Of a stretch of DNA of 64,000 nt, positions 36,187-45,588 are shown in pieces. This stretch comes from Rhizobium sp. Q54 (GTDB taxonomy: Bacteria; Pseudomonadota; Alphaproteobacteria; Micropepsales; Micropepsaceae): positions 22,750 to 86,749 of the forward strand of contig CAMAPL010000009.1 of NCBI GenBank assembly GCA_945860165.1, given 5' to 3'. Each line of letters starts with the position of its first letter. Within the stretch, counting starts at the first letter, position 1. The notes beneath the pieces were generated by a model. The model made no database searches. It was not told the DNA's origin and was given only the letters and a program-made list of their open reading frames with translations. The position numbers and the translations under genes are program-made.

Positions 36187-36890
36187 ATGACGTCAATCGA
36201 AATCGCTTCGGCCGAGCCGGAGGCCTGGTTCAAGCTGGACCGGAAAGGTCGCACGCTGAACGTCGGTGGCGCCTGGACCATTGCCGAAAGCGCCTGGCTG
36301 GACCGCGAGCTGAACGCCCTCGAGCTGGGCGGCGGCGATCTGACGATTGATGCCTCGAAAATCTCGCGGCTGGACAGCGCCGGGGCCTGGCTGCTGCTGC
36401 GCACCCGCCGGGCCATGGAGGAGCAGGGCGGCAAGATTTCGCGCTTCGACCTGCCCGAGCTTTACCAGCCCCTGATCGAAAATATCGACCAGAAGCAGGA
36501 ACCGGAAAATCTCTGGAAGGCCGCGCCCTGTTTGTCGCAAGCGACGAAATATCGCCTGTCGGGGCGTTCCTCTCACTTCTCGATCCGCAGAATGACGGCG
36601 CGCGCATCGCCCGCGCCGTGCAAGCGGGCTTCATGGTGATCACCCGTGCCGATGCCCAGACGCGAGAGGCGCGGGAAAACCGCACCCAACGCCGCGACGC
36701 AGCCTTTTCCAGCGGCGCGCAGATCGTGCAGACCAATTTTTCTGCGCCCGATCCGGCTATAGGACCATATCGCGTCAGCCTGGCTGACAATCCCGAAGCC
36801 ATGTGCGGCGAGCGCCTGGCGCCCGAACGCTGTGTGCGTTTCCAGGAGGTGACGCCGCCGGTGCGCGCCATCGCCACGGCGCTGCCCTAG
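36187..36890 (+). pseudogene. Chimeric remnant: MlaE-type permease 5' end joined to phospholipase-C-like 3' end
   Basis: From 36187 to about 36510 the frame encodes an N-terminal STAS-like domain of alphaproteobacterial MlaE permeases (GRTLNVGGAWTIAESAWLDREL...IDASKISRLDSAGAWLLLRTRRAM, then PENLWKAAP). Transmembrane permease sequence should follow but does not. From about 36510 a different frame encodes EGRALFVASDEISPVGAFLS and continues to RLAPERCVRFQ, ending at 36890. This looks like the C-terminus of a calcium-dependent phosphoinositide phospholipase-C-like protein. The two remnants meet within CTGGAAGGCCGCGCC, suggesting a deletion that fused two genes. The translated ORF ends at 36639 with nonsense residues. 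Confidence 0.7.
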
Positions 36891-36903
36891 CCCAATCGCC
36901 CGA

Positions 36904-37416
36904 TCATAATTTCTTTACGGCGCGCGCCAGCGCCTGCCAGGGGCCGATGTCCCAATGGTTGGCGGCCAGTGGCGATGGCGAGGGCAGGATGAATATCCGT
37001 GTCTCGCCCAGCCTTTCCTCTTGCTCGCCCGCCACGGCGCGCAGGCCCATCACCTTGCGCCCGGCATTGAGGCTGGTGAGCGCCAAGATGCTTGGCTGGG
37101 CCTTGGCGATGCGCGACCGCAACACCTGCGCCGCCGCGACGCCCAGCGCATCCCGGGGCAGCTGATGATCCATGCCATAGACATGCTTGGCGATGTCGGT
37201 GAGGCCGATGCCATGCTCCCACAGCATTTCATACTCGCCGGGCGCGAACAGGCGCGGCGTCAAGCCGACCGCGTACAGCGTGGTCCAGAACTTGTTCTGG
37301 CCATGCGCATAGTAGGCCTGTTGCAGGGCCGAGACCCGGCCCGCCGCCGTGCCGCAGAACACCAGCTTGAGTCCCGGTTTCAGCCGGTCTGGAAGAATGT
37401 GTTTGGAGCGGGTCAC
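36904..37416 (-). CDS. Mismatch-specific uracil/thymine DNA glycosylase (Mug/TDG family)
   Basis: 170 residues starting with GTG at 37416, which shares its first G with the stop codon of the upstream hydrolase (TAGTG). LVFCGTAAGRVSALQQAYYAHGQNKFW is the N-terminal family motif, GIGLTDIAKHVYGMD follows, and LPSPSPLAANHWD is the C-terminal recognition loop. It removes uracil or thymine opposite guanine. Coupling to a lipoprotein hydrolase gene is probably incidental. Confidence 0.9.
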   Translation of the reverse strand: MTRSKHILPDRLKPGLKLVFCGTAAGRVSALQQAYYAHGQNKFWTTLYAVGLTPRLFAPGEYEMLWEHGIGLTDIAKHVYGMDHQLPRDALGVAAAQVLRSRIAKAQPSILALTSLNAGRKVMGLRAVAGEQEERLGETRIFILPSPSPLAANHWDIGPWQALARAVKKL

Positions 37417-38273
37417 TAATGCGACTGGATAAACCGCAGCATGTCCTCGCGCAATGTGGTCTTGCCGCGAAAGCCCGGCGCCAGTGACAGGATGATGCCG
37501 ACATGGCCCACGCCGGGGTATTTGATCACCTCTGCACTGCTGCCCTGGGCTTTCAGCTTCGCCGCCATGCGGTCGCTGTTGCCGGGCCGCACCGTGGTGT
37601 CATCGGTGCCGGTGGCCAGCAGCATGGGCGGACGCTTGCCATCGACATGGTTGATCGGCATGGAGTCCGGGTTGTTGGCGCCGTGGAACATGTCGATATA
37701 GTTGCTTTCCGTGAACGGCAGGGTGTCATAGGGCCCGGCAATACCGATCACGCCGCGCATCCACGCCATCTTGCCGCCAGCGGCTTCAATGAATTTGGGC
37801 TCGGACGCAAGCATCACCGCATTGTAAGCGCCGGCTGAATGGCCCGAGACAAAGATGCGCGCCGGATCGCCGCCATGCTCGCCGGCATAGGCATGGACCC
37901 AGGCCAGCGCCTGCGCGGCATCCTGCGCGAAGGCCGGATACTTCACCTGCGGATAGAGCCGGTAGTCCGCCACCACGGTTACGATGCCCTTGCTGGCGAA
38001 GGACTGACCAAAGGCGAGATACTGGTTGCGGTCGCCGGACGACCAGGCGCCACCATAGAAGAACAGCAGCACCGGGCCGGGAGCTTTCAGGCCCTGGGGG
38101 ACATAGACGGCCAGCTTATGGCGCGGGTCGGGTCCATAGGCCAACCCGTCATGCACGTCATAGCCCGACCGGGGCACCAGCAAGTTTACCGCGGCAACCG
38201 GCGAGCAGGCCGAAAGCAGGCTGGTTCCCAGAGTCGCGAGACCCGCCAGAATTGCGACTTTGAGTTTGGGCAT
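37416..38273 (-). CDS. Alpha/beta-hydrolase lipoprotein (carboxylesterase-like)
   Basis: 285 residues. The lipobox LLSAC puts the lipid anchor at about residue 23. HGG-like oxyanion segment FFYGGAWSSGD, nucleophile elbow VSGHSAGAYNA (Ser near 146), then acid and base in GTDDTTVRP and GVGHVGI complete an esterase triad of the hormone-sensitive-lipase/BD-FAE type. It probably removes acyl groups from sugars or lipids in the cell envelope. Confidence 0.88.
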   Translation of the reverse strand: MPKLKVAILAGLATLGTSLLSACSPVAAVNLLVPRSGYDVHDGLAYGPDPRHKLAVYVPQGLKAPGPVLLFFYGGAWSSGDRNQYLAFGQSFASKGIVTVVADYRLYPQVKYPAFAQDAAQALAWVHAYAGEHGGDPARIFVSGHSAGAYNAVMLASEPKFIEAAGGKMAWMRGVIGIAGPYDTLPFTESNYIDMFHGANNPDSMPINHVDGKRPPMLLATGTDDTTVRPGNSDRMAAKLKAQGSSAEVIKYPGVGHVGIILSLAPGFRGKTTLREDMLRFIQSH

Positions 38274-38375
38274 GAACCAGTTACGCGCCGGCCGGGTTTT
38301 TGGTTCAGTTTGGGGGCGACAGGAGCAAGGCGGTGTGCAAATCTTGGCGCAATAAAAAACCTAGGGGAGGACCAA

Positions 38376-39374
38376 ATGGGTCTCACACGCCGTCATTTCC
38401 TGCAGACATCGGCCGCCCTGGCGGGCACCGCCGCGCTGGGCGGCACCGCTAACGCCCAGGGCGGCAAGCTGCCCTTCCGTTTCGCCTACAGCCCCATTTC
38501 CTGGAAGACCGATATCGAAGAAGCGATCAAGGTCGGCTCCCGGCTGGGTTTCCCTGGCGTCGAGCCCTTCCGCCACAATATCCTGAACTATCTCGACCGG
38601 CCGCTGGCGCTGAAGAAGATCATGGATGCGCACAACATCCGCATGGTCACATGCTCCAACGGCGGCGGCGGCAACTTCACCACCAATTTCTACGATCCTG
38701 CGCTGATCGACAAATCGGTCACGGATCACATCGCCTTCGCCCGCACCTTCATCAAGCCCTTCGGCTACTGCAAGCACTTCAAGATCAACATGGGTCCGCG
38801 CCCGCCGGGCTATGACACCAATGATGAGCAGATCAAGCGGTGCGCCGACGCGATGAACCGCATCGGCAGGGAAACCATCAAGGATGGCCTGAAGCTGGCG
38901 CCGCACCCGCATGTCAATTCGCTGGTCCAGACCCAGCACGAAGTCGACCTGCTCATGAAGGAAACCGATCCGGCCTATGTCTGGATGACCGCGGATCTCG
39001 CGCATCTGGTGCTGGGTGGCATTGTGCCAGAAGAGCTGTTCGCCAAATACTGGCCGCGCGTCGCGGCTATCCATTACAAGAGCGCGTCGACCAAACTGAA
39101 AGGCAGCCGCATCGTGGCGGTGCCGCGCAGCGGCGAGGAAGCCGGCGGCCATCACTGGTTCCGCGCCATGAGCGATGCGGATTCTGGCGGCGTTGACTTC
39201 CCCGGCATCCAGAAATTCCTGATCCAGAAAAACTATACCGGCTGGGTCACCCTGGATTATGACGCCTCGATGATCCACGAGGGCGGTACGATGGAAGGGC
39301 TGCTCACGTCCGAGAAAAAATATATGGGCGATGTTCTGAAAGTAGATCTCAAGGCGAATATGAGCGGCTCCTGA
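38376..39374 (+). CDS. Tat-exported sugar phosphate isomerase/epimerase-like TIM barrel
   Basis: The ATG at 38376 follows GGGGAGG. The Tat signal LTRRHFLQTSAALAG (cleavage near ANAQ) precedes a xylose-isomerase-like AP endonuclease family-2 barrel of about 300 residues: FAYSPISWKTDIEEAIKVGSRLGFPGVEPF, LKLAPHPHVNSLVQTQHEVD (metal His), VWMTADLAHLVLGG, and GWVTLDYDASM with the last ligand. Likely metal-dependent sugar isomerase or epimerase. The export signal is unusual for the family but matches the other exported sugar enzymes here. Confidence 0.87.
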   Translation: MGLTRRHFLQTSAALAGTAALGGTANAQGGKLPFRFAYSPISWKTDIEEAIKVGSRLGFPGVEPFRHNILNYLDRPLALKKIMDAHNIRMVTCSNGGGGNFTTNFYDPALIDKSVTDHIAFARTFIKPFGYCKHFKINMGPRPPGYDTNDEQIKRCADAMNRIGRETIKDGLKLAPHPHVNSLVQTQHEVDLLMKETDPAYVWMTADLAHLVLGGIVPEELFAKYWPRVAAIHYKSASTKLKGSRIVAVPRSGEEAGGHHWFRAMSDADSGGVDFPGIQKFLIQKNYTGWVTLDYDASMIHEGGTMEGLLTSEKKYMGDVLKVDLKANMSGS

Positions 39375-39394
39375 CGCACAAAGCATCATACGGC

Positions 39395-39430
39395 AAAAGC
39401 CCGCGATCCCATTGAGGGGGCGGGCTTTTT
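39395..39430 (+). terminator. Rho-independent terminator after the isomerase gene
   Basis: AAAAGCCCG and CGGGCTTTTT form a 9-base stem around a loop of about 17 bases, followed by T residues. Confidence 0.8.
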
Positions 39431-39568
39431 CGTTTCCATATTGCTGCGCTGCACATTTTTTCGGCAGACCCGGCCATATGGATCGTTTTACCCCTGCGTT
39501 TGTCGCCTCTTTCAAAGGTCCCGGTTTGGTGTCTTAATGTTACATCGCACTATCTGGGGGCCGGGCCC

Positions 39569-39994
39569 ATGGGCCGTGAGCCGACAAGCACTTTCTTCAG
39601 CCACGTCAAACCGGGCGACACCAGGTTCGAACCGGGCGGCCTGCGGGATTTCTTCCTGTATCGCGACCTTGGCATCGCCGGCGCCACGAATGGCAAAATG
39701 ATCGCCCATCTGGTGAAAGCGAACCTGCCGCCCGCCGATGGCACAGGCTGGCACTATCATGTCTGCGATTTCCAGATCGTCATCATGATGAAGGGTTGGG
39801 CCAAGTTCATGTATGAGGACAAGGGGACCCTGGTCGAAGCCGGTGATGTGGTGCATCAGCGCCCCGGCATGGCGCATTACCTGTTCGATTACTCGCCCGA
39901 CATGGAATATCTGGGATCGTCTCGCCGGCCGACTTCGGCACGGTGGACGGGCCGCCGCCACAGATACGGTCCCATCCATTACGCACTGGAAATA
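39569..39994 (+). pseudogene. Cupin-domain protein with two 3' frameshifts
   Basis: From the ATG at 39569 (GGGGG upstream) a single cupin reads well: GWHYHVCDFQIVIMMKGWAKFMYEDKGTLVEAGDVVHQRPGMAHYLFDYSPDMEYL. It then shifts frame near 39916, where IVSPADFGTVDGPP continues in the next frame. It shifts again near 39957, where TDTVPSITHWK and a stop at 39994 appear in a third frame. Two single-base losses explain this. The unbroken ORF instead runs to 40045 with unrelated residues. The gene is recently damaged, or the assembly has errors here. Confidence 0.7.
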
Positions 39995-39998
39995 GCGC

Positions 39999-41120
39999 CT
40001 AGGGCTTGCGTATCAAGCCCGCGGCCTTCAGCGCACGCAAGATAATATTCTCGATCCGGGCAGTGTATGCTGGATGCCAGTCCAGCGGTGCCAGCGTGGC
40101 TTCGATTTCCGGCAGCGCCGATTGTTCCGGCGGCGGCACGATGCGGATCGGCACCGGCTTGGGCTTGACCACGGACCTGTTCAGCAATCCCCAGAAGTGG
40201 GCAATGTGCATGGTGGATGAGATGCCCGCCTGCAGGATGAACGGCGCCGGCGCACCCACACCTTGCGAGTCGATCGGCGCGCCATGGCCAAGGCCCGCAA
40301 TGGTATAAACCTCCAGCCGGTCACCCCAGCGCAGGCGCGTGGCGCCATCTACCTTTTCCTGTTTCGCGTCCGTCAGTGCGAGGGCGTGCAGATCCGCCCA
40401 TTGAGCCACACTGGCCTGGGCATTGTTGAGGTTCACGGTGTGGTCGAGATCGCCGTGCCAGATGGAGATTTTTGGCCATGGGCCTTCGTGCGGCGAGGCG
40501 CTGCGAACCAGGTCGCCCCATTCCTTCGGCGTTTTCAGCGGCGCGCTGCGCATGGAATCCAGCGCGTCACGCACATTGGCCGCCGCGCCGAACGGCAGGC
40601 CGGCAATGATGGCGCCGCCCGCAAAAATTTCTGGATAGGTGGCCAGCATCGCCGCCGTCATCGCGCCGCCCGCCGACAGGCCGGTGATGAAGATGCCTTT
40701 GCGGTCCAGTTCATGGTCATTGACCATCTGCTCGATCATCGCGGCAATGGACGCGACTTCGCCCTGGCCGCGCGCGATGTCTGCAGGATTGAACCAGTCA
40801 AAGCAGGTGTTGGGATTGTTGACGGCCTTCTGCTCCGCCGCCAGCACGGCGAAACCGACGCTGGCGCCCAGTTGCGACCAGCCCGTTCCGGCATCGTAGC
40901 CCGCCGCAGTCTGGCCACAGCCATGCAGCACAACCACCAGCGGCGCGCCGGGCTTGAGACCGGGCGGGACATGCGAAAACATCCTGAGATTGCCGGGATT
41001 CTGATTGAAGGCAGTTTCCGTCAGGGGGGGGACAGGAGTGTCCTGGCGCCGCCACGGATTGGGCTTGCTGCTAGGACCGAAACCATCAAAACGCATAAAC
41101 CCAAACAATCTCTGCCACAT
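39999..41120 (-). CDS. PHB-depolymerase-family esterase
   Basis: 373 residues. PLVVVLHGCGQTAAGYDAGTGWSQLG is the oxyanion segment, GIFITGLSAGGAMTAAMLATYPE the nucleophile elbow (GLSAG), HGDLDHTVNLNNA and GLGHGAPID the acid and base regions, as in the LpqC/poly(3-hydroxybutyrate) depolymerase type 1 family (also feruloyl/acetylxylan esterases). No signal peptide is obvious: the start MWQRLFGFMRFDGFG is short and amphipathic. The substrate may be intracellular PHB or an ester-linked glycan. Upstream ribosome site is weak. Confidence 0.87.
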   Translation of the reverse strand: MWQRLFGFMRFDGFGPSSKPNPWRRQDTPVPPLTETAFNQNPGNLRMFSHVPPGLKPGAPLVVVLHGCGQTAAGYDAGTGWSQLGASVGFAVLAAEQKAVNNPNTCFDWFNPADIARGQGEVASIAAMIEQMVNDHELDRKGIFITGLSAGGAMTAAMLATYPEIFAGGAIIAGLPFGAAANVRDALDSMRSAPLKTPKEWGDLVRSASPHEGPWPKISIWHGDLDHTVNLNNAQASVAQWADLHALALTDAKQEKVDGATRLRWGDRLEVYTIAGLGHGAPIDSQGVGAPAPFILQAGISSTMHIAHFWGLLNRSVVKPKPVPIRIVPPPEQSALPEIEATLAPLDWHPAYTARIENIILRALKAAGLIRKP

Positions 41121-41358
41121 ATCTGATAATCCAATATTATGCTGCAGTACAGCAATTACAAAGCCGGGCGACCGTTCCCGCAGGGTTTATTAAAAGTGAG
41201 CATCCCGGTCGCGGCGATCACGACCTTATGTGGTCATATGAGGCTCTGCTGGCGCCGATGACTTGAGCAGCCTGTTGTCTTGGCGAGCAACAGCCCCCGC
41301 TCGCGCCCCTTAAGAGTGCAAACCGAGGCATTCGGGAACTCGCCGTGATCTTCGATAC

Positions 41359-41754
41359 TCAGGGCGCCGGCGTCAGCAGCGGCTTGTCCTTGTCCACCGT
41401 CCAGGTGTTGATCAGCTTCACCGGCGCATCACCCAGCAGGACAGCGCGATGCACCTGTCCGCGCGTCACCAGGAAACTGTCGCCCGGGCCGAGCTCGCGC
41501 GGCGGCTGACCTTGAATCTCCAGCCGGATGCGCCCCTGCGCCACATAACCCATCTCCGAACCAAAATGGGTGTGGAAAGGATTGCCCGCGCCGGGCGGGG
41601 TATCGACCGTACCGAATATCGTCTCCTGCGCCGGGCTGGCAGCAACATCGGTTTGCTGAAGGATGGTGCGTTTGGGGGCCGGCTTGGCCGGCTCCTGCGC
41701 GAGGACGGCGGAGGAAAAAGCAAGACCGACGGACAGGACCAGTAGACCACGCAT
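41359..41754 (-). CDS. Exported single-domain cupin
   Basis: 131 residues with a signal peptide (MRGLLVLSVGLAFSSAVLAQ). One cupin: NPFHTHFGSEMGYVAQGRIRLEI gives the metal-binding H-x-H and E, and GDSFLVTRGQVHRAV gives the last His. GAGG precedes the ATG. It is a metal-binding periplasmic protein of unknown substrate. It is divergent from the methyltransferase gene at 41819. Confidence 0.85.
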   Translation of the reverse strand: MRGLLVLSVGLAFSSAVLAQEPAKPAPKRTILQQTDVAASPAQETIFGTVDTPPGAGNPFHTHFGSEMGYVAQGRIRLEIQGQPPRELGPGDSFLVTRGQVHRAVLLGDAPVKLINTWTVDKDKPLLTPAP

Positions 41755-41818
41755 GCAGACCTCGTTTGCTTATGATTAAGGGCCGGGTTTAGCTTAGCCT
41801 GAATTACCCGGGACGGGC

Positions 41819-42445
41819 ATGGAGAAATATCTGTATTTCGGCAGCTTGGGGCTGCATGAGCGCCAGTACCAGGTGCCGAACTTTGTCGGGCTGGCGCTGC
41901 ATCCCGCCCATGACCGCGAAGTGGCCCATGACGCCACCACCGCGCTGCCCTTTGCCGATTCCTCCATCGCTAAGGTGCAGGCGCAGGATGTGCTCGAGCA
42001 TCTGCCGCTGGATAAAATGCCCTTCGTACTGGACGAGATCTACCGGGTGCTGAAGCCCGGCGGCGTCTTCCGGCTCAGCGTGCCGGACTATCGCTCACCG
42101 GTGCTGAAGCGGCGCTCCATCTATGACGCGCGTGGCCGGGTGACCGGCGACCTGCTGATGGGCGCGACGCCCTATTTCGACGACACCACCAGCGATGCCA
42201 GGGTCCGCTTCAGCGAAGACGGCCACGCCCATATCTGGTTTCCCCGCTATGAGCTGGTCACCCACCTGATCCTGAAATCCGAAATCCGCAAGAGCGACAT
42301 AAAATTCTATCAATGCTTCCTGGACGACCACACCTATCTTTGCGAGCCGATTCCGGAAAACGAGATGTTCGTGCAGCGCGCCGCGCCCCATGACACGCGC
42401 GCCGGCGGCGCGCCGGTATCGATCGTGGCAGATTTCACAAAATAG
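41819..42445 (+). CDS. Class I SAM methyltransferase-like protein
   Basis: 208 residues. The methyltransferase-11-type core is ATTALPFADSSIAKVQAQDVLEHLPLDKMPFVLDEIYRVLKPGGVFRLSVPDYRSP. The N-terminus lacks a clear glycine-rich SAM motif I (LYFGSLGLHERQYQVPNFVGLAL), so SAM binding may be altered. Such proteins often modify glycans or lipids. DUF2127 follows after 26 bases on the same strand. Confidence 0.75.
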   Translation: MEKYLYFGSLGLHERQYQVPNFVGLALHPAHDREVAHDATTALPFADSSIAKVQAQDVLEHLPLDKMPFVLDEIYRVLKPGGVFRLSVPDYRSPVLKRRSIYDARGRVTGDLLMGATPYFDDTTSDARVRFSEDGHAHIWFPRYELVTHLILKSEIRKSDIKFYQCFLDDHTYLCEPIPENEMFVQRAAPHDTRAGGAPVSIVADFTK

Positions 42446-42471
42446 CCAGCCGCTATGGGGGCCGTGGCGCC

Positions 42472-43068
42472 ATGGATTTGCCTCGGAGCGGTGGGACCAG
42501 TAGAAACTTCGCGCCGGAACGCTGGTTCCTGCTGTTTTTAGGAACCTCGATCCTGGCTCACAACAGACAGTCCCTCGCCCATATCGCCTATTTTGTGACC
42601 ATCCTGATCAAAGGCATTTTCGGCCTGCTGGAAGTCACGCTGGGCCTCATCATCGCCGTGACCGGATCGGAGCGGCTCCATGTCCTGATCCTGCAATGGA
42701 CCGACCACGCGCTCTATGAAGGCGGCCAGTCCGAACTGGCCGAAGCCTTGCGGCATGCGGCGGGCGTTCTGGTCCAGTCGCAAAACTTCATCATCCTGTA
42801 CCTGCTGGTGCATGGCGCGTTGAAGATGGCAATCACCATCACCCTGCTCCGCGGCCGCGGCGTCTGGATATTCCCCTTCGCCAGCGTCATCCTGCTGGGG
42901 TTCATCCTCTATATGAGCTACGAGCTCAGCGTGCACTGGTCCAACCTGCTGCTGGCGCTGGCGCTGCTGGACACCGTGACGCTGGGACTGGTGATCAATG
43001 AATGGCGGACCTGGAAAGAACATCCCCATCCTGCCATCAAGGAACTCAAGCAAGAGCTGACCCACTAG
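42472..43068 (+). CDS. DUF2127 membrane protein
   Basis: 198 residues with four hydrophobic segments: AYFVTILIKGIFGLLEVTLGLIIAV, FIILYLLVHGALKMAITITLL, IFPFASVILLGFILYMSYELS and LLLALALLDTVTLGLVINEW. The KGIFGLLE and LVHGALK motifs are characteristic of DUF2127. It is an inner membrane protein of unknown role, probably co-transcribed with the methyltransferase-like gene. Confidence 0.85.
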   Translation: MDLPRSGGTSRNFAPERWFLLFLGTSILAHNRQSLAHIAYFVTILIKGIFGLLEVTLGLIIAVTGSERLHVLILQWTDHALYEGGQSELAEALRHAAGVLVQSQNFIILYLLVHGALKMAITITLLRGRGVWIFPFASVILLGFILYMSYELSVHWSNLLLALALLDTVTLGLVINEWRTWKEHPHPAIKELKQELTH

Positions 43069-43094
43069 GGCAGTTTGCCTTTTGCGTGCGGTAG

Positions 43095-43292
43095 GAGGCC
43101 CGCGGCCGCGCGGGCGTGGTCTATGTGATAGGCAGCGAGGCCAGAATCGAAAAGCGCGACGTCGCACTGGGCACCCAGACCCAGCAGTGCGTGACGATCC
43201 TGTCAGGCCTGTCGGCGGGCGATCGGCTAGGCGCCGGCGACCTCAGCAAGCTGAAGGGCGGCACATTCGTGAAAATCCAGGACGCGCCTTAA
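43095..43292 (+). pseudogene. 3' remnant of an RND efflux periplasmic adaptor gene
   Basis: After an in-frame TAG (43092-43094) the frame encodes GVVYVIGSEARIEKRDVALG, then TILSGLSAGDRLGAGDLSKLKGG and FVKIQ before TAA at 43290-43292. This is the usual C-terminus of RND membrane fusion proteins (AcrA/MexA type). There is no start codon or hairpin domain. Everything upstream, including the pump genes, is gone. Confidence 0.7.
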
Positions 43293-43301
43293 GGCCAAGT
43301 T

Positions 43302-44189
43302 TTAAGGTAAATCCACAAAGGTAATACTGGCCGCCGCGATCTGCGGGATCAGAAGCCGGTTGCGCTTGGTGTCATAGCCGATGGCGGCCGGCACGGTGAT
43401 TTCCTTGGCCACTTCTGTCACTTCGCCCGACGCCGAAACCTTGTAGATATTCTTGCCGCCCTGGCTGGCCGCCAGAATGCTGCCATCGGCCAGCGGCACC
43501 AACGCGTCGAACTGACCGGTCGGCAGAGTCTTCTCGCGGATCAACCGCCCGGTCACGGCATCGCGGAAAGAGATATTCACGCCGCGCCCGCCATGCACCA
43601 CGGTTCCGTCGGGCATCACCGCCACGCCATTGGGCTTTTCCATGATGTCGTCGCGCGGCTGCAGCAGCGAAACCTGGCCCGAGGGCGAGACCTTGATGAT
43701 GGTGCCGACCAGACCGCCATTGTCGCTGATATATACGGTGCCGTCGGCGGTGGCGAAGATGTCGTTGGGACGGCCGGCGCCCGGCAGCGCGACTTCGCCG
43801 CGCGGCGCGCCTGTCTGAAGGTCGAACTTGCGCATATGAGTACTGTCGGCGACGTAGATGATGCCGCCCTGGATCGAAATTCCCAACGGATCAATCAGGG
43901 TGACGCCATTCTTGCCGCCCTCGATGAATTTCTGGTTCGTGATGACGCCGTCGGGCGACATGATGGCGATATAGCCGTTATTCTCCGGTCCCCGCGTGCC
44001 CAGATTGCTGATCAGATAGCGGTCGTTGGCCGCGTCATAGCGGATGCATTCGGAATTCAGCAGCCCGATATTGGCGAAGACCTTCTGCTTGGCGACATCG
44101 GCGGTGGACTGCACGGGCTGGGCCGTGGCGGCACCGGCCAGCGACAGGCTGGCGGCGGCGGCCAGCAAGGTCAGGCGAATGGACATCAT
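43302..44189 (-). CDS. Exported SMP-30/gluconolactonase-like beta-propeller
   Basis: 295 residues, signal peptide MMSIRLTLLAAAASLSLAGAATAQ, GAGGGG before the start (a second ATG follows at once). Six-bladed propeller repeats: ECIRYDAANDRYLISNLG, IYVADSTHMRKFDLQTG, PNDIFATADGTVYISDNGG, PNGVAVMPDGTVVHGG. Similar periplasmic propellers hydrolyse sugar lactones or bind ligands. It precedes the DctA gene in genomic position but reads as the downstream gene on the minus strand with a 62-base gap, so the two may be one transcript. Confidence 0.85.
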   Translation of the reverse strand: MMSIRLTLLAAAASLSLAGAATAQPVQSTADVAKQKVFANIGLLNSECIRYDAANDRYLISNLGTRGPENNGYIAIMSPDGVITNQKFIEGGKNGVTLIDPLGISIQGGIIYVADSTHMRKFDLQTGAPRGEVALPGAGRPNDIFATADGTVYISDNGGLVGTIIKVSPSGQVSLLQPRDDIMEKPNGVAVMPDGTVVHGGRGVNISFRDAVTGRLIREKTLPTGQFDALVPLADGSILAASQGGKNIYKVSASGEVTEVAKEITVPAAIGYDTKRNRLLIPQIAAASITFVDLP

Positions 44190-44251
44190 GGAAATCCCCT
44201 CTCAATTCAATGGCTGAAATTACTACGCGGATGGTGGCAATTGCGTGGCGG

Positions 44252-45532
44252 TCAGGACAGCTTCTGCTCGGCGGCCACCGGCCCCCGTTTCAATTCGGCA
44301 TTCAACTGCGCCATATCCAGCACCTTCTCCCAGCGCGCCACCGCCAGGGTGGCGACACCGTTGCCAATGATATTGGTGATGGCACGGCACTCGCTCATGA
44401 AACGGTCAATGCCAACGATGGTGGCCAACGCCACCATGGGAATGGCGGGCACCACGCTGAGGGTCGCGGCCAGGGTAACAAAGCCGGCGCCGGTGACGCC
44501 ACTGGCGCCCTTGGAGGTCAGCATGGCGACCATCAGGATGGTCACCATCTGCATCGCCGTGAGGTCGGTGTTGGTGGCCTGAGCCAGGAACAAGATGGCC
44601 AGGGTAAGATAGATGTTGGTGCCGTCCAGGTTGAAACTGTAGCCGGTGGGAACGACAAGGCCGACCACTGCAGGCGGCGCGCCCAGCCGCTCCAGTTTTT
44701 CGATCAGCTTGGGAAGCGCCGGCTCCGAGGATGACGAGCCCAGTGTAATCATTAACTCTTCGCGGATGTAAGACAGGAAGCGCCAGAGCGAAAATCCGAT
44801 CAACCGGGCGATTGCTCCCAGCACGATGGCCACAAACAGCAGACAGGTGATGTAGAAGCAGGCGACCAGCGTCCCCAGCGGCAGCAGGGACGCTAGGCCA
44901 TAGCGGCCGATGGTGAAGGCCATGGCGCCAAAGGCGCCGATCGGCGCCAGCCGCACCACCATGTGAATGATGCCGAAAAACACCTTCACGACCTTTTCCA
45001 GGCCGCCCGCGACCACGCGCCCGGCCTCGCCCAGCCGGGTGCAGGCAAAGCCGAACAGGATGGCAATCAACAGTACCTGCAGCAGGTCCCCGCCGGTCAA
45101 GGCGCTGAAGAAGGTGTCGGGAATGATGTGCATCAGATGATCGGTCACGCTGTCGGTCTGGGCGCGGGTGACATAGGACGCTGTGACAGACGGATCGAGG
45201 CTGGCGGGATCGATGTTGAAGCCGGCGCCGGGGCGCACCACCAAGCCAACCACCAGGCCGATCACCAACGCCAGGGTGGAGACCACTTCGAAATAAAGGA
45301 TGGCCTTGCCGCCGATGCGGCCGAATTTCTTCATGTCGCCCATCTGGGCGATGCCCAGCGCCACGGTGCAGAAGATCACCGGCGCGATCACCATCTTGAT
45401 GAGCTTGATGAAGGCGTCACCCAGCGGCTTGAGAGCAGCGCCGGTTTCCGGCCACAACGCCCCGACCAGAAGGCCCAGAACGATGCCGATAAGCACCTGG
45501 ATATACAGTGTCCCCAGCAGGCGTTGTATCAC
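44252..45532 (-). CDS. Dicarboxylate/amino acid:cation symporter (DctA/GltP family)
   Basis: The GTG at 45532 has AGGGG six bases upstream; the longer ORF is an artefact. 426 residues with eight helices and the re-entrant loops of this family. The serine-rich motif [18 protein letters not shown], the cation/substrate motif [20 protein letters not shown] and [17 protein letters not shown] plus [20 protein letters not shown] are all present. It imports C4-dicarboxylates or acidic amino acids with protons or sodium. Confidence 0.95.
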   Translation of the reverse strand: MIQRLLGTLYIQVLIGIVLGLLVGALWPETGAALKPLGDAFIKLIKMVIAPVIFCTVALGIAQMGDMKKFGRIGGKAILYFEVVSTLALVIGLVVGLVVRPGAGFNIDPASLDPSVTASYVTRAQTDSVTDHLMHIIPDTFFSALTGGDLLQVLLIAILFGFACTRLGEAGRVVAGGLEKVVKVFFGIIHMVVRLAPIGAFGAMAFTIGRYGLASLLPLGTLVACFYITCLLFVAIVLGAIARLIGFSLWRFLSYIREELMITLGSSSSEPALPKLIEKLERLGAPPAVVGLVVPTGYSFNLDGTNIYLTLAILFLAQATNTDLTAMQMVTILMVAMLTSKGASGVTGAGFVTLAATLSVVPAIPMVALATIVGIDRFMSECRAITNIIGNGVATLAVARWEKVLDMAQLNAELKRGPVAAEQKLS

Positions 45533-45588
45533 GGCGATCCCCTTCGACCGGTGGCTTACGGTACATCCCCCTGTATAACACATATTGG

